From an uncultured Brachyspira sp. (GTDB lineage Bacteria; Spirochaetota; Brachyspiria; Brachyspirales; Brachyspiraceae): a stretch of DNA of 39,424 nucleotides. The stretch covers positions 1 to 39,424 of the forward strand of contig NZ_CASEGO010000017.1 of NCBI RefSeq assembly GCF_949287625.1, in the 5' to 3' direction. Shown here piece after piece: positions 16,384 through 24,646 of the stretch; position 1 is the first letter of the stretch, and each line of letters starts with the position of its first letter. The translations under genes were made by a program, and so were the position numbers. The notes under the pieces are model-generated. The model searched no databases and was not told the DNA's origin. It saw nothing but the letters and a program-made list of their open reading frames with translations.

Positions 16384-16622
16384 AGTTGTTTCAAAACTCA
16401 ATTTCTTAATATTTTTAGCTTTTTAATTAATATTCTTAATTATAGTTGGGGCTTTGCCGCACATACATGCCCGCTTCTTTTGCCGTCTGCTCTGCGTGCT
16501 GTAGGAGAGCAAAAGACGGCAAGTTTATACATTAAAACAATAGTTTATACAACATATAAAACATTATATTTTTAAATTAAATGATTTTAATAATTAATCT
16601 TGTAAAGTACTTTTGAAACAAA
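16384..16622. repeat. Intergenic repeat bounded by inverted GTTTCAAAA/TTTTGAAAC, with GC-rich hairpin
   Basis: Outer ends GTTTCAAAAC (around 16388-16397) and TTTTGAAAC (16611-16619) are inverted. The right end includes the 18-base family D word also at 3684-3701. Inside, TTGCCGTCT+GCTCT (16480-16493) pairs with AGAGC+AGACGGCAA (16506-16522) with a 3-base bulge. The segment GGGGCTTTGCCGCAC nearby resembles the cores of the repeats at 22.5 and 31.5 kb. No coding capacity. Confidence 0.6.
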
Positions 16623-16642
16623 TCTATTATATCGAATTTATA

Positions 16643-16681
16643 AAAAAGTTAGCATTTATCTTTTTTAAATACTAACTTTTT
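16643..16681 (-). terminator. Terminator beyond the first oppA-like gene
   Basis: AAAAAGTTAGCATTTA pairs with TAAATACTAACTTTTT (one mismatch). It works in both directions by sequence, and lies about 80 bases past the leftward gene stop. Confidence 0.7.
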
Positions 16682-16763
16682 CATTATTATGCTTTGTTAA
16701 ATAATCGAAAAATTATACTATAAAATTAATATAATATTTAAAAGTTTTTCTTTATTATTCAGT

Positions 16764-18350
16764 TTATTCAGTATAACAGTAAAAAAATCTCCTTATCTCC
16801 AAAGTATCAGCTATTACATCTTTAAGTTTAGGGCTTTGCATAGAAGGAGAAGTATAATGATAAAGCGGTATAAAAGCCATATCTTCACCTATAAGCATGT
16901 CCTCTGCCTTATGCATATTATTCATTCTTATTTTATTATCCAAAGTATTTTTAGCTTCCAGTATAAGTTTGTCATAATCAGCATTATTATAGCCTACCCT
17001 ATTTCCTGAACTGCTGCTTACAAAAAGATCGGCAAAAGTCATAGGATCAAGATAATCACCTATCCAATCAGCCCTGCAAACTACATAATTTTTAGTCTGT
17101 CTATTTTTCTGAAATACAGACCATTCCTCCTGAGTAATGGTCATATCTATATTAAGATTTTCTTTCCACATTTGCTGAACGGCCTCTGCTATTGTTACGC
17201 CAGTACCAGGATTTGTTTTAAACTCAAGTACTGGAAAGCTGCTGCCGTTTGAATATCCTGCCTCAGATAAAAGTCTTTTTGCCTCTTCAATATTTTTATT
17301 ATAGTCTTCTTTTTTAACACTGTAGTATTCTCCCCCATTTTCTCTGAAGTCGCCCTGAGTATCTTTAAGCCCATAAGGTATAAATGCTGCTGCTGGTCTT
17401 TCTCCGCCTTTAGTAATATTTTCTACAATATAGTTTCTGTCTATTGCAAGTGCTAATGCTTTTCTCACTCTCTTATCTTTAAGAACTTCGTTTGTATTAT
17501 TAAGAGCGTAATATGCTGTTCCTAAAGAAGGTGTTACAACCAAATATCCTTCTTCTCTAAGTAAGTCTATATCATTAGGCGGAATTTTATATGAGTATAG
17601 TATAGAGCCTTCCTTTATAGCTGCATATGCTGTTGATACATCAGAAAACATTATAAAGTCTAATTTTTTAGCTTTTATATTATCCTTATTCCAATAATTA
17701 GTATTTAATTCTAAAGATATTATTTCATCTGCTCTTCTCTCTGTCATCTTATAAGGTCCGTTTCCTATATATGTGTCTGGAGAAAAAGTCCAATCATCAT
17801 TTATAAACTCTTCTCTAAGAGGAGAAAATATTGGTACTGCTGCTAATTCTAAAAAATATGCCGTAGGTGCTTCAAATGATACTTCCAAAGTTTTATCATC
17901 TACTTTCTTTACTCCAAGTTCTTCTATAGGCAATTCACCAGATATTACTTTAGAAGCATTTTTTATAGGGGTTATTAAAAAACTGTATGAAGAAGCTGTT
18001 TTCGGATCGGCAAGCCTCCTAAATGAATATACAAACTCATCAGCAACTACATTCTTTCCATCAGACCATTTGGCATTATCTCTCAAATGAAATGTCATAG
18101 TAAGTCCGTCATCAGAAATATCCCAACTCTCAGCAGCACCTCCTACCAAATTATTATCTTTATCTTTTGTGGTAAGTCCTTCAAATACATGTGCTGCATA
18201 TATCATACTGTCTATAGCCGATAAAAATGATGGATCTATACTTTGAGGCTCAGCTCCTATACTTACTCTTATGCTTTCATTAGATAAATCTTTATTTTTA
18301 CATGAAATTAATAATAATAAAATAATTAATATATAGATTGCTTTTTTCAT
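16764..18350 (-). CDS. Oligopeptide-binding lipoprotein, OppA family (paralogue 1)
   Basis: 528 residues. Leader MKKAIYILIILLLLISCKN ends in a lipobox (LISC). Mature protein matches SBP family 5: IRVSIGAEPQSIDPSFLSAIDS near the N-terminus, AAHVFEGLT, AESWDISDDGLTMTFHLRDNAKWSDGK, FSPDTYIGNGPYKM, VRKALALAIDRNYI, EEAKRLLSEAGYSNG, QEEWSVFQKNRQTKNY and a C-terminal FIPLYHYTSPSM. Such proteins capture peptides in the periplasm for an Opp/Dpp ABC importer. No permease or ATPase genes are adjacent. It is about half identical by eye to the gene at 19511-21109, on the same strand, so the pair arose by duplication. Has its own promoter and terminator. Confidence 0.92.
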   Translation of the reverse strand: MKKAIYILIILLLLISCKNKDLSNESIRVSIGAEPQSIDPSFLSAIDSMIYAAHVFEGLTTKDKDNNLVGGAAESWDISDDGLTMTFHLRDNAKWSDGKNVVADEFVYSFRRLADPKTASSYSFLITPIKNASKVISGELPIEELGVKKVDDKTLEVSFEAPTAYFLELAAVPIFSPLREEFINDDWTFSPDTYIGNGPYKMTERRADEIISLELNTNYWNKDNIKAKKLDFIMFSDVSTAYAAIKEGSILYSYKIPPNDIDLLREEGYLVVTPSLGTAYYALNNTNEVLKDKRVRKALALAIDRNYIVENITKGGERPAAAFIPYGLKDTQGDFRENGGEYYSVKKEDYNKNIEEAKRLLSEAGYSNGSSFPVLEFKTNPGTGVTIAEAVQQMWKENLNIDMTITQEEWSVFQKNRQTKNYVVCRADWIGDYLDPMTFADLFVSSSSGNRVGYNNADYDKLILEAKNTLDNKIRMNNMHKAEDMLIGEDMAFIPLYHYTSPSMQSPKLKDVIADTLEIRRFFYCYTE

Positions 18351-18388
18351 AACTTTATCCGTATAAAAATATTATGTTAACAATATAA

Positions 18389-18417
18389 TTTATATACAAA
18401 ATATTAATATTTGTCAA
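18389..18417 (-). promoter_or_regulatory. Promoter of oppA-like paralogue 1
   Basis: Read leftward: TTGACA (18417-18412), 17-bp spacer, TATAAA (18394-18389), about 40 bases before the ATG at 18350. Confidence 0.65.
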
Positions 18418-18518
18418 TAACTAAATATTTTTTTATAAACTTAATATATAAATATTGATTTTTTTTTATTATTATATATATTAATAATAGTAGAAATATT
18501 TCTATAGAAGGTGAAATA

Positions 18519-19174
18519 GTGGAAGATATTATAAATAATATAGAAGATAGTATAGTATATCATGAAAGAGAAAAAGAATTAATAGATAGTTGGAAACAAA
18601 TAAATGATCCTCTATACAATAAAATAATAGATGATTTAGAATCAATACCTGTTTTGCAAAACCAAATAAAAGATTTAAATACTTTATTGGGTGAATTAAA
18701 CAAATCTAATGAAAATTTAGAAGATTCTAATAAAGAATTAAAACTAGAAATTGAAAAATTAAATAAAGAAAATTTAAAATTAAAATTATTAAATAATTTA
18801 GGAATATGCCAATATCCTCCATATATTGTTTCTGATATGATAAAAGAAGTGTATAATATATACATATCTAGTCATAGAATAACTTCAATAGCTGAAGAAA
18901 ATAATTTCTTTAGTAATAAAAATATTGTACTTAGAATACCAAGAAAAAAAACAGTAAACAAAAATATTCATCCACAGTTATTTTTTCATTGATTGGAGTT
19001 ATAAAGACTATATCAATAGTAAAGAAAACTTTGTCAGATAATATTGATAAAATGATAGAAAAAAATAAAAATAATAATAAAGAACCCATCAATTTAGAAA
19101 ATCATATCGAAAACATAAGAAATGGAATATTAGAAGATGAAGATTTGTTACACAAAATATGCACTTCAAAATAA
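18519..19174 (+). CDS. Coiled-coil protein with frameshift at an A8 run
   Basis: Two overlapping frames look like one protein of about 218 residues. Frame one starts at GTG 18519 (AAGG at 18508-18511), encodes a strong coiled coil (about residues 45-90: NQIKDLNTLLGELNKSNENL and on) and ends at 18992. At 18944-18951 is a run of eight A (codons AGA AAA AAA ACA). Slipping back one base there opens a second frame, giving KKNSKQKYSSTVIFSLIGVI..., a hydrophobic stretch and a charged helical C-terminus ending at 19174. The downstream frame has no convincing own start. The site A-AAA-AAA is a -1 slippery sequence, so programmed frameshifting, phase variation, real mutation or a read error are all possible. 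Family not recognised. It sits between two duplicated oppA-like genes on the opposite strand. Confidence 0.6.
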
Positions 19175-19437
19175 AAAAGAATTTGAAAAAGATCCTTATT
19201 TAAATTTAGTATTAGATGGATTAGAAAAAACTATAAAAGAAGATCCAACTATAAAAAAATCTAGAAAATCTCCTCTAAAAATAAAAGATGATATTAGTAT
19301 AGATTTATATTATAGATCTTTATCCTAATGTTATGTACGTTTATTTCATAGTGGTTAAAGATGAAATAAATATTGTAAGTGTGATTAATGATATTGAAAA
19401 TCCAGATGATAATGAACAATTAAATTTATTTAATTAA
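19137..19437 (+). pseudogene. Small toxin-sized gene with +1 frameshift
   Basis: ATG 19137 opens a frame (MKICYTKYALQNKKEFEKDP..., ending YYRSLS at TAA 19326-19328). A one-base forward shift at TCC-TAA (19323-19328) joins it to NVMYVYFIVVKDEINIVSVINDIENPDD..., ending at 19437. The sum is about 100 residues: basic helical N-terminus, then strand-rich YVYFIVVKDEINIVSVI. Size and the late beta-strands recall RelE/ParE-type toxins, but no catalytic motif can be named, so this is only a guess. It overlaps the end of the preceding coiled-coil gene by 38 bases. Either decayed, or the two shifts are sequencing errors. Confidence 0.5.
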
Positions 19438-19456
19438 AAATATATTACATAATAAA

Positions 19457-19490
19457 AAAGAGGCTCATAAAATTAAGCCCCTTTTATTAT
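19457..19490. terminator. Hairpin terminator between the small genes and oppA-like paralogue 2
   Basis: AAAAGAGGCT pairs with AAGCCCCTTTT with a mismatch; T-runs on both sides allow function in both directions. Confidence 0.65.
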
Positions 19491-19510
19491 AAAATTATTA
19501 TTTAGTATTA

Positions 19511-21109
19511 TTATTCGATATAAGCATAATTAAATTTATGTCTTCCTAAAGGATTTAATACCACACCTTTAAGTTTAGGATTTTTTATAAAAGAATCTGC
19601 TCTGTAATAGAGAGGAATTATAGGCATCTCTTCCATTAATATATTTTCAGCTTCTGCCATAGACTTCATTCTTACACTATTATCAGATGCTTCCTTTGCT
19701 GTTAATATTAGATCATCATAATTTTTGTTCTCAAAACCTGTATGATTTACTCCGCTGTAGCTAAGCATAACATCAAGCATAGTCATAGGATCATTATAAT
19801 CTCCAGTCCAGCCCATTCTAGCCATTTGATAATCCTTTTCTATTAAAGATTGAAGTGTTATAGGAAACTCCTCCTGCACCAAAGAAACATTAACATTTAA
19901 ATTTTCCTTCCACATCTGCTGAATAGCCTCTCCTACCAAAACATAAATACCAGGTGAAACTTTTAATTCTATTACTGGATAGTTTTGTCCGTCTGGATAT
20001 CCTGCTTCTGCCATTAATTCTTTTGCTTTTTGAACATTATTCTCATAGTTATTAACATCTATATATTCTTTATTTTCTTTTCTAAATGTAGTTTCTAAAC
20101 CCCTTACCTCAGTAGGTACAAAAGCACCAGCTGGAACTTGTCCTCCTTTAGTAACATTTGATACTATATAATTTCTGTCTATAGCTAATGATAAAGCCTG
20201 TCTCACTCTCTTATCTTCAAATGCTTTGTTTGTAATATTTAACTCTATATAATAAGTACCTATAGCGTTATTACCTACTATATATCCGTCATTTTTTAAA
20301 GTTTCTATCTCAGCAGAAGGAGGCTCTAATGCAGAAAAATCTATAGTTCCGCCTCTTATGCCTGCAATTGCTGTATTAGGATCGCTCATAAGAACAAAGT
20401 TTATTTCTTTTGCTGTTTGTTCGTTTTTATCATAATAGTTGGTGTTTATTTCAAAAACTATTTTTTCATCAGGCACTCTTTCTTTCATTTTATAAGCCCC
20501 ATTTCCAATATAAGTTTCTGGTTTTAATGTCCATTCATCGCCGTACTTTTCTACAATATCTTTTCTAACAGGAAAAAATACCCCAGTAGAGGCTATAAAC
20601 TCTAAAAAATAAGCAGCAGGATTTGCTAATTCCACCTGAAATGTGTAGTCATTAATTGCTTTTACGGCTAAATTGTTATAATCCATAATGCCAGAATTTA
20701 TTTCTTTGGCATTTTTTACTACTTCCATCATATATGAATACTCGGCTGCTGTGTTGGGATCAACTGCCCTCTTCCAAGAATATTCAAAATCTTTAGCTGT
20801 TACTGGTTTGCCGTCAGACCATTTAGCATTTCTTCTTATATTAAAAGTATAAGTTAATCCGTCAGAAGATATATTCCAGCTCTCTGCCATACCTGCTTTA
20901 ACATTATTATTGGAATCTATTTTTGTAAGCCCTTCAAATGCATGATGTATATAACATGAAGCCATATTTAAAGAATTTAATGTTGGGTCTATTGTTTTTG
21001 GTTCCGGACCCAAATTTATTGATATTGATGATTTTTCATTATTATCTGTTTTTGAGCATGAAAAAATAAATAAAAGTATAACAGATAAAATTACTACTAT
21101 TTTTTTCAT
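19511..21109 (-). CDS. Oligopeptide-binding lipoprotein, OppA family (paralogue 2)
   Basis: 532 residues. Leader MKKIVVILSVILLFIFSCSK with lipobox (IFSC). Family-5 landmarks match those of the 16764-18350 paralogue position by position: ISINLGPEPKTIDPTLNSLN, IHHAFEGLTKID, AESWNISSDGLTYTFNIRRNAKWSDGK, KPETYIGNGAYKMKERVPDE, VRQALSLAIDRNYIVSNVTKGG, KAKELMAEAGYPDGQNYPV and MPIIPLYYRADSF. AAGGAC serves as ribosome binding site. No Opp permease genes nearby, so both paralogues must feed a transporter encoded elsewhere. Differences in the central ligand lobe suggest different peptide preference; that is inference. Confidence 0.92.
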   Translation of the reverse strand: MKKIVVILSVILLFIFSCSKTDNNEKSSISINLGPEPKTIDPTLNSLNMASCYIHHAFEGLTKIDSNNNVKAGMAESWNISSDGLTYTFNIRRNAKWSDGKPVTAKDFEYSWKRAVDPNTAAEYSYMMEVVKNAKEINSGIMDYNNLAVKAINDYTFQVELANPAAYFLEFIASTGVFFPVRKDIVEKYGDEWTLKPETYIGNGAYKMKERVPDEKIVFEINTNYYDKNEQTAKEINFVLMSDPNTAIAGIRGGTIDFSALEPPSAEIETLKNDGYIVGNNAIGTYYIELNITNKAFEDKRVRQALSLAIDRNYIVSNVTKGGQVPAGAFVPTEVRGLETTFRKENKEYIDVNNYENNVQKAKELMAEAGYPDGQNYPVIELKVSPGIYVLVGEAIQQMWKENLNVNVSLVQEEFPITLQSLIEKDYQMARMGWTGDYNDPMTMLDVMLSYSGVNHTGFENKNYDDLILTAKEASDNSVRMKSMAEAENILMEEMPIIPLYYRADSFIKNPKLKGVVLNPLGRHKFNYAYIE

Positions 21110-21138
21110 AGTTTTGTCCTTATATAAATTTTTTCTAT

Positions 21139-21165
21139 GTTATACTATAATTTTTTTTGTGTCAA
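21139..21165 (-). promoter_or_regulatory. Promoter of oppA-like paralogue 2
   Basis: Read leftward: TTGACA (21165-21160), 15-bp spacer, TATAAC (21144-21139). The short spacer is unusual; TAACAT two bases on gives 17 bp. Confidence 0.5.
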
Positions 21166-21205
21166 TAAATAATTCTTTACATAGTAATATCTATTATCTT
21201 ACATA

Positions 21206-21233
21206 TTGACAAAAACAAAAAAAATAATATTAT
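21206..21233 (+). promoter_or_regulatory. Promoter of the DUF3298-like lipoprotein gene
   Basis: TTGACA (21206-21211), 16-bp spacer, TATTAT (21228-21233); GAGGA precedes the ATG at 21267. Confidence 0.6.
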
Positions 21234-21266
21234 GTTTACTTGTTATAATTTTTTGAGGAAACATCT

Positions 21267-22514
21267 ATGATTAGAAAAAATATTCTTATATTGTCTATTA
21301 TACTTTTAATAATATCATGTTCAAATAATAATAAAGAAAATAATCAAATTAATAATAATCAAACAAATACTAACTTAATAGAAACTCAAACTAATGAATT
21401 AAAACAAGCCGAAGAATTAAACAATAACAATACAAAAAATGATAGTTATTATACAACAAAAAATATAGAATGGATATCTCATTACTACTATATAAAAAAT
21501 GATGAAGGTGATTTCTTTTCAGTATATTTAAATGACAGATGGCCTGAAAATAACTCTGAATTAATGCCTAATTATAAAAAAATAAAGGCAGCTTTTAATT
21601 ATAAAAATTTAAATAATGATGTAAATCAATTCTATGATAAAAACAGCATTCTCGATATAACTAATAATAAAATATATGCAGAAGCTGAAAATGGAGACAG
21701 TATAGAAAGTACATATTCAAATATTTCATCATTTAAAATGACATCAAAATCATTAAACAATTCATCAAAAGATATAAATACAAGCTTATCATTAAAAGCA
21801 GCGGTATATAACTATGTATATTCAGATGTATCTGATACAAATGAATATGGAAGTGCATCTACATTCTCATACAAGGATACTATATTTTTGCTTATACCTG
21901 ATGACACTAACAAATTAGAAGTATATGATAAAATTTCTTTTGATATAAATGAAGGTTTCAATCTAAATAATTTAATAAGAAATGAAAATTTAGAATTTGA
22001 GGATAAAAAGGGAAGCATATCAAAATTATTTGAAAACGATATGAGCGATCTTTATAATGAATGGGTAACAAATTCAGCTGACAGCTATGAATCAAGTAAA
22101 TCTATCAACATAACTTATTTTAATGATAAAACTATATCTATAAGAAGAACTTCAACACTATATTTAGGCGGAGCACATGGAGTTTACAATAATTATAATT
22201 TAGTATATTCATTAGAAACAGGTGAAAAAATAGAAGTTACTAATTTGATAAAAGATTTTGATGATAGTGTATTAAAAAATATTATTGTTGGCAAACTTCT
22301 ATCTATAGACAACAGAACAGAAGAAGATTATTTAGTTCCTTTAGATGAAATAACTTTAGCAGACACATCTTTTTACATCTATGCTGACGGAGTTCATTTT
22401 GTATGGCCTATATATAGTATAACTCCTTATGTTTTAGGTGAAACTGAGATAGTTTTTGATTTTGAGGAGATTAAGCCGTTTATAAAAGACGAATATTTAT
22501 ATATACTAGAATAA
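21267..22514 (+). CDS. Lipoprotein with RsiV-like DUF3298 C-terminal domain
   Basis: 415 residues. Leader with lipobox (IISC, Cys at about 18), then an Asn/Thr/Gln-rich linker (about 19-60) and a folded domain. The C-terminal third shows the DUF4163/DUF3298 pattern known from the anti-sigma factor RsiV and related secreted proteins: LYLGGAHGVYNNYNLVYSLETGEKIEVTNLIKDF, then DTSFYIYADGVHFVWPIYSITPYVLGETEIVFDFEEIKPFI. In RsiV this region binds lysozyme; here there is no membrane helix or sigma-binding part, so a signalling role is not implied. The last codons and stop lie inside the border of a dispersed repeat (from about 22500). Confidence 0.82.
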   Translation: MIRKNILILSIILLIISCSNNNKENNQINNNQTNTNLIETQTNELKQAEELNNNNTKNDSYYTTKNIEWISHYYYIKNDEGDFFSVYLNDRWPENNSELMPNYKKIKAAFNYKNLNNDVNQFYDKNSILDITNNKIYAEAENGDSIESTYSNISSFKMTSKSLNNSSKDINTSLSLKAAVYNYVYSDVSDTNEYGSASTFSYKDTIFLLIPDDTNKLEVYDKISFDINEGFNLNNLIRNENLEFEDKKGSISKLFENDMSDLYNEWVTNSADSYESSKSINITYFNDKTISIRRTSTLYLGGAHGVYNNYNLVYSLETGEKIEVTNLIKDFDDSVLKNIIVGKLLSIDNRTEEDYLVPLDEITLADTSFYIYADGVHFVWPIYSITPYVLGETEIVFDFEEIKPFIKDEYLYILE

Positions 22515-22776
22515 TTTTTAAGTTTATCAACTGATGCACTTTATATATAATTATCAACTTTTTTGCCGCACACGCCAAAAAGTTTTTATCCTTAGGATAC
22601 GCTTCACGAAAAATGCAAGTATTAGAACTCTATATTTTAAAGATACGTATCAAATGTATGATAATACCCAAAATTTAGGCTACACCTTGCCTATGGCAAC
22701 GACTGGGCTAGTACCCCAAACAACTAAATTTAAAAATATATTTTTTGACAAATTGTAATTGTTTAGGTATATAAAA
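22500..22776 (-). repeat. Family C modular repeat, copy 1
   Basis: The reverse complement runs from a TATACCTAAACAA border (about 22776) to a TTGATAAACTTAA/TATAT border (about 22500) and matches 31491-31738 over most of its length, with an interior patch (about 22640-22720) that differs. GC-rich core with hairpin potential; short open frames inside are not genes. The rest of the spacer to 22881 is AT-rich with inverted A/T runs and no promoter I would trust. Confidence 0.75.
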
Positions 22777-22881
22777 AATAATATACATATTATATTTTTT
22801 ATTAAAAAATAATTTATTTTTGATAAAAAAATAAATATTTTTTATATATTTTATTAGTAGTTTATTTAAGGGATCTGTAAT

Positions 22882-24534
22882 ATGGATAATTTTTATATAA
22901 TAATTGCTGCCGTTACAGCAATAATTTTAATTCTTATTTTAATTTTAATAAAAAAAATATTCAGCAAAAAGAAAAAAAGTAAAAAAGCATCAAAAGAATC
23001 AATAAAAAAAATGCAGGAACTAAAAGCAAAAATAAGTGCTGACAGTAATGATTATGTATCTATGTACAGTCTTGCCAAATTAGAAGATGAAGCAGGACTT
23101 GACGATGAAGCTTTAAATATATATGAAAATCTTTTAAAAGTATCTTTTTTGCAAGATAAAGAAGAAATTGATGTATGCAAAAGGCTTGAAAAAAAATATG
23201 AAACAGAAGGCAAAACAGAAGAATCTTTCAAATATGCTTTAAAAATAAGTAAATTAGATTCTAATAATATGAAATACAATATAAAAATTGCTTCTATTCT
23301 TACTAAAAACGGAGAATATATAATTGCCTGCGATTATTTTAATAAGGCATTATTAGCAAAAAATGAATTTAATATAGAAAATATTAAAGCGGCTGCTTTT
23401 TCATTTTTTAAGATAAAAGATTATAAAAAAAGTGCTGTTTTTTTGGAAGAGCTATATAAAAGAATAGAAAAAGAAAATACAGATGAATTACTACATATAC
23501 AAAAGAGTTTAATATCAATGTATATGCTTGCTGATGAACTTAATATAGCAAGAAGTTTTATAGAGCAGATTATAAATGATAAAAAGGCTTATGATAAATA
23601 TTATACTGACAGAATATATCTTCATATTTTATATAAACTTATAGACAATGAAAAGTTCAAAGAATTATATGATAAATTATACACTGCATATAAAATCAAA
23701 GATTCAGTAAAAGAAAATTATAGTATATTATTAGATTACTGTTTTTATTCATACTTCTTTAAAGATATAGAATTATCAAAAATACTGTTTGAAAAAATAA
23801 ATGATTTTAATATTGAAGAGCTTAAAGCATATAATATAAATATCATACTTGATTATCTATCAGATATAGTGAAAGCAACATCACAGATTAATAAACTAAG
23901 AAGTATGATGAATCTGGAGCATTCAAAACAAGATAATTATGAAAAATATGTGTCAAAAGAAGATATGGAAAATTGGGAGAGAGCTGTTGATTTATGGGAG
24001 GGCTCTTTTATAGATATAGATTATATTTTATCTTTAATAGAAATTGAAAAAACTATAAATGCTGAGAAAATATTTAATGAACTAAAAATTGATGCAAAAG
24101 AACAGAATAATGAAATGAACTTAAGCAAAATACTAAAAGTAGATAAAATATATAATTTAAATAAAATAGACTTCAAAAAACTATGTCAGAATGTTATAAG
24201 AAACTGTCTTTCATATTCTATAGTTCAGGAATATACAGATGCAGTATCTGAAAGTAATTACGGAGATGAAGTAAATTACATAGCCTATCATACAAGGGGA
24301 AATAAAAAAGATTTAACTTTAATATCATTTAAACGTTGGAAAAAAGTAGAAATCGGCGAGCTTATGATAAGGGATTTCCTAATGATGGTTAATGAAGCTG
24401 GAGCTAAAAACGGAATACTAATAGTACCAGTAAAATTAAGCAATAGTGCCAAAAGTTTTGTATCGCATAATGATAAAATCACAGTATATTCAAGAATGCA
24501 GTTTAATAATTTGATTAAAGATGAAAATATATAA
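22882..24534 (+). CDS. Membrane-anchored TPR protein with Mrr-like C-terminal domain (paralogue)
   Basis: 550 residues, same architecture as 283-1965: membrane helix (about 4-23), a very basic stop-transfer patch (KKIFSKKKKSKKASK), TPR-like helices, and the Mrr-like domain from about 460 (YGDEVNYIAY, LISFKRWKK with Lys 484, LMIRDFLMMVNEAGAKNGILIVPVKL, ITVYSRMQFNNL). As in the paralogue, the Asp and Gln/Glu expected of an active PD-(D/E)xK site are Asn 464 and Ser. The near-identical WENxVxLWExSFxxID motif before the domain (WERAVDLWEGSFIDIDYIL here) is a family hallmark. GGGATCTGTAAT precedes the ATG, a weak ribosome binding site. Function unknown. Confidence 0.82.
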   Translation: MDNFYIIIAAVTAIILILILILIKKIFSKKKKSKKASKESIKKMQELKAKISADSNDYVSMYSLAKLEDEAGLDDEALNIYENLLKVSFLQDKEEIDVCKRLEKKYETEGKTEESFKYALKISKLDSNNMKYNIKIASILTKNGEYIIACDYFNKALLAKNEFNIENIKAAAFSFFKIKDYKKSAVFLEELYKRIEKENTDELLHIQKSLISMYMLADELNIARSFIEQIINDKKAYDKYYTDRIYLHILYKLIDNEKFKELYDKLYTAYKIKDSVKENYSILLDYCFYSYFFKDIELSKILFEKINDFNIEELKAYNINIILDYLSDIVKATSQINKLRSMMNLEHSKQDNYEKYVSKEDMENWERAVDLWEGSFIDIDYILSLIEIEKTINAEKIFNELKIDAKEQNNEMNLSKILKVDKIYNLNKIDFKKLCQNVIRNCLSYSIVQEYTDAVSESNYGDEVNYIAYHTRGNKKDLTLISFKRWKKVEIGELMIRDFLMMVNEAGAKNGILIVPVKLSNSAKSFVSHNDKITVYSRMQFNNLIKDENI

Positions 24535-24548
24535 TTATTTTAATAAAA

Positions 24549-24580
24549 AGTGATAACCTATATAGAATTAGGTTATCACT
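24549..24580 (-). terminator. Intrinsic terminator of the N/S-rich TPR lipoprotein gene
   Basis: AGTGATAACCT (24549-24559) and AGGTTATCACT (24570-24580) form a perfect 11-bp stem; read leftward it is followed by TTTTTATTA, read rightward by a poor T-tract. It can serve both convergent genes. Confidence 0.8.
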
Positions 24581-24646
24581 ATAAAATATAAAAATCAACA
24601 ATAATAATTTTTTTTACATCTCTTTAGCCAACTTATAATAGCTGAA

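Noticed and set aside
22534..22758. 74-codon open frame downstream of the DUF3298-like lipoprotein
   Set aside because: Falls within a family C repeat copy and reads through its hairpin core.
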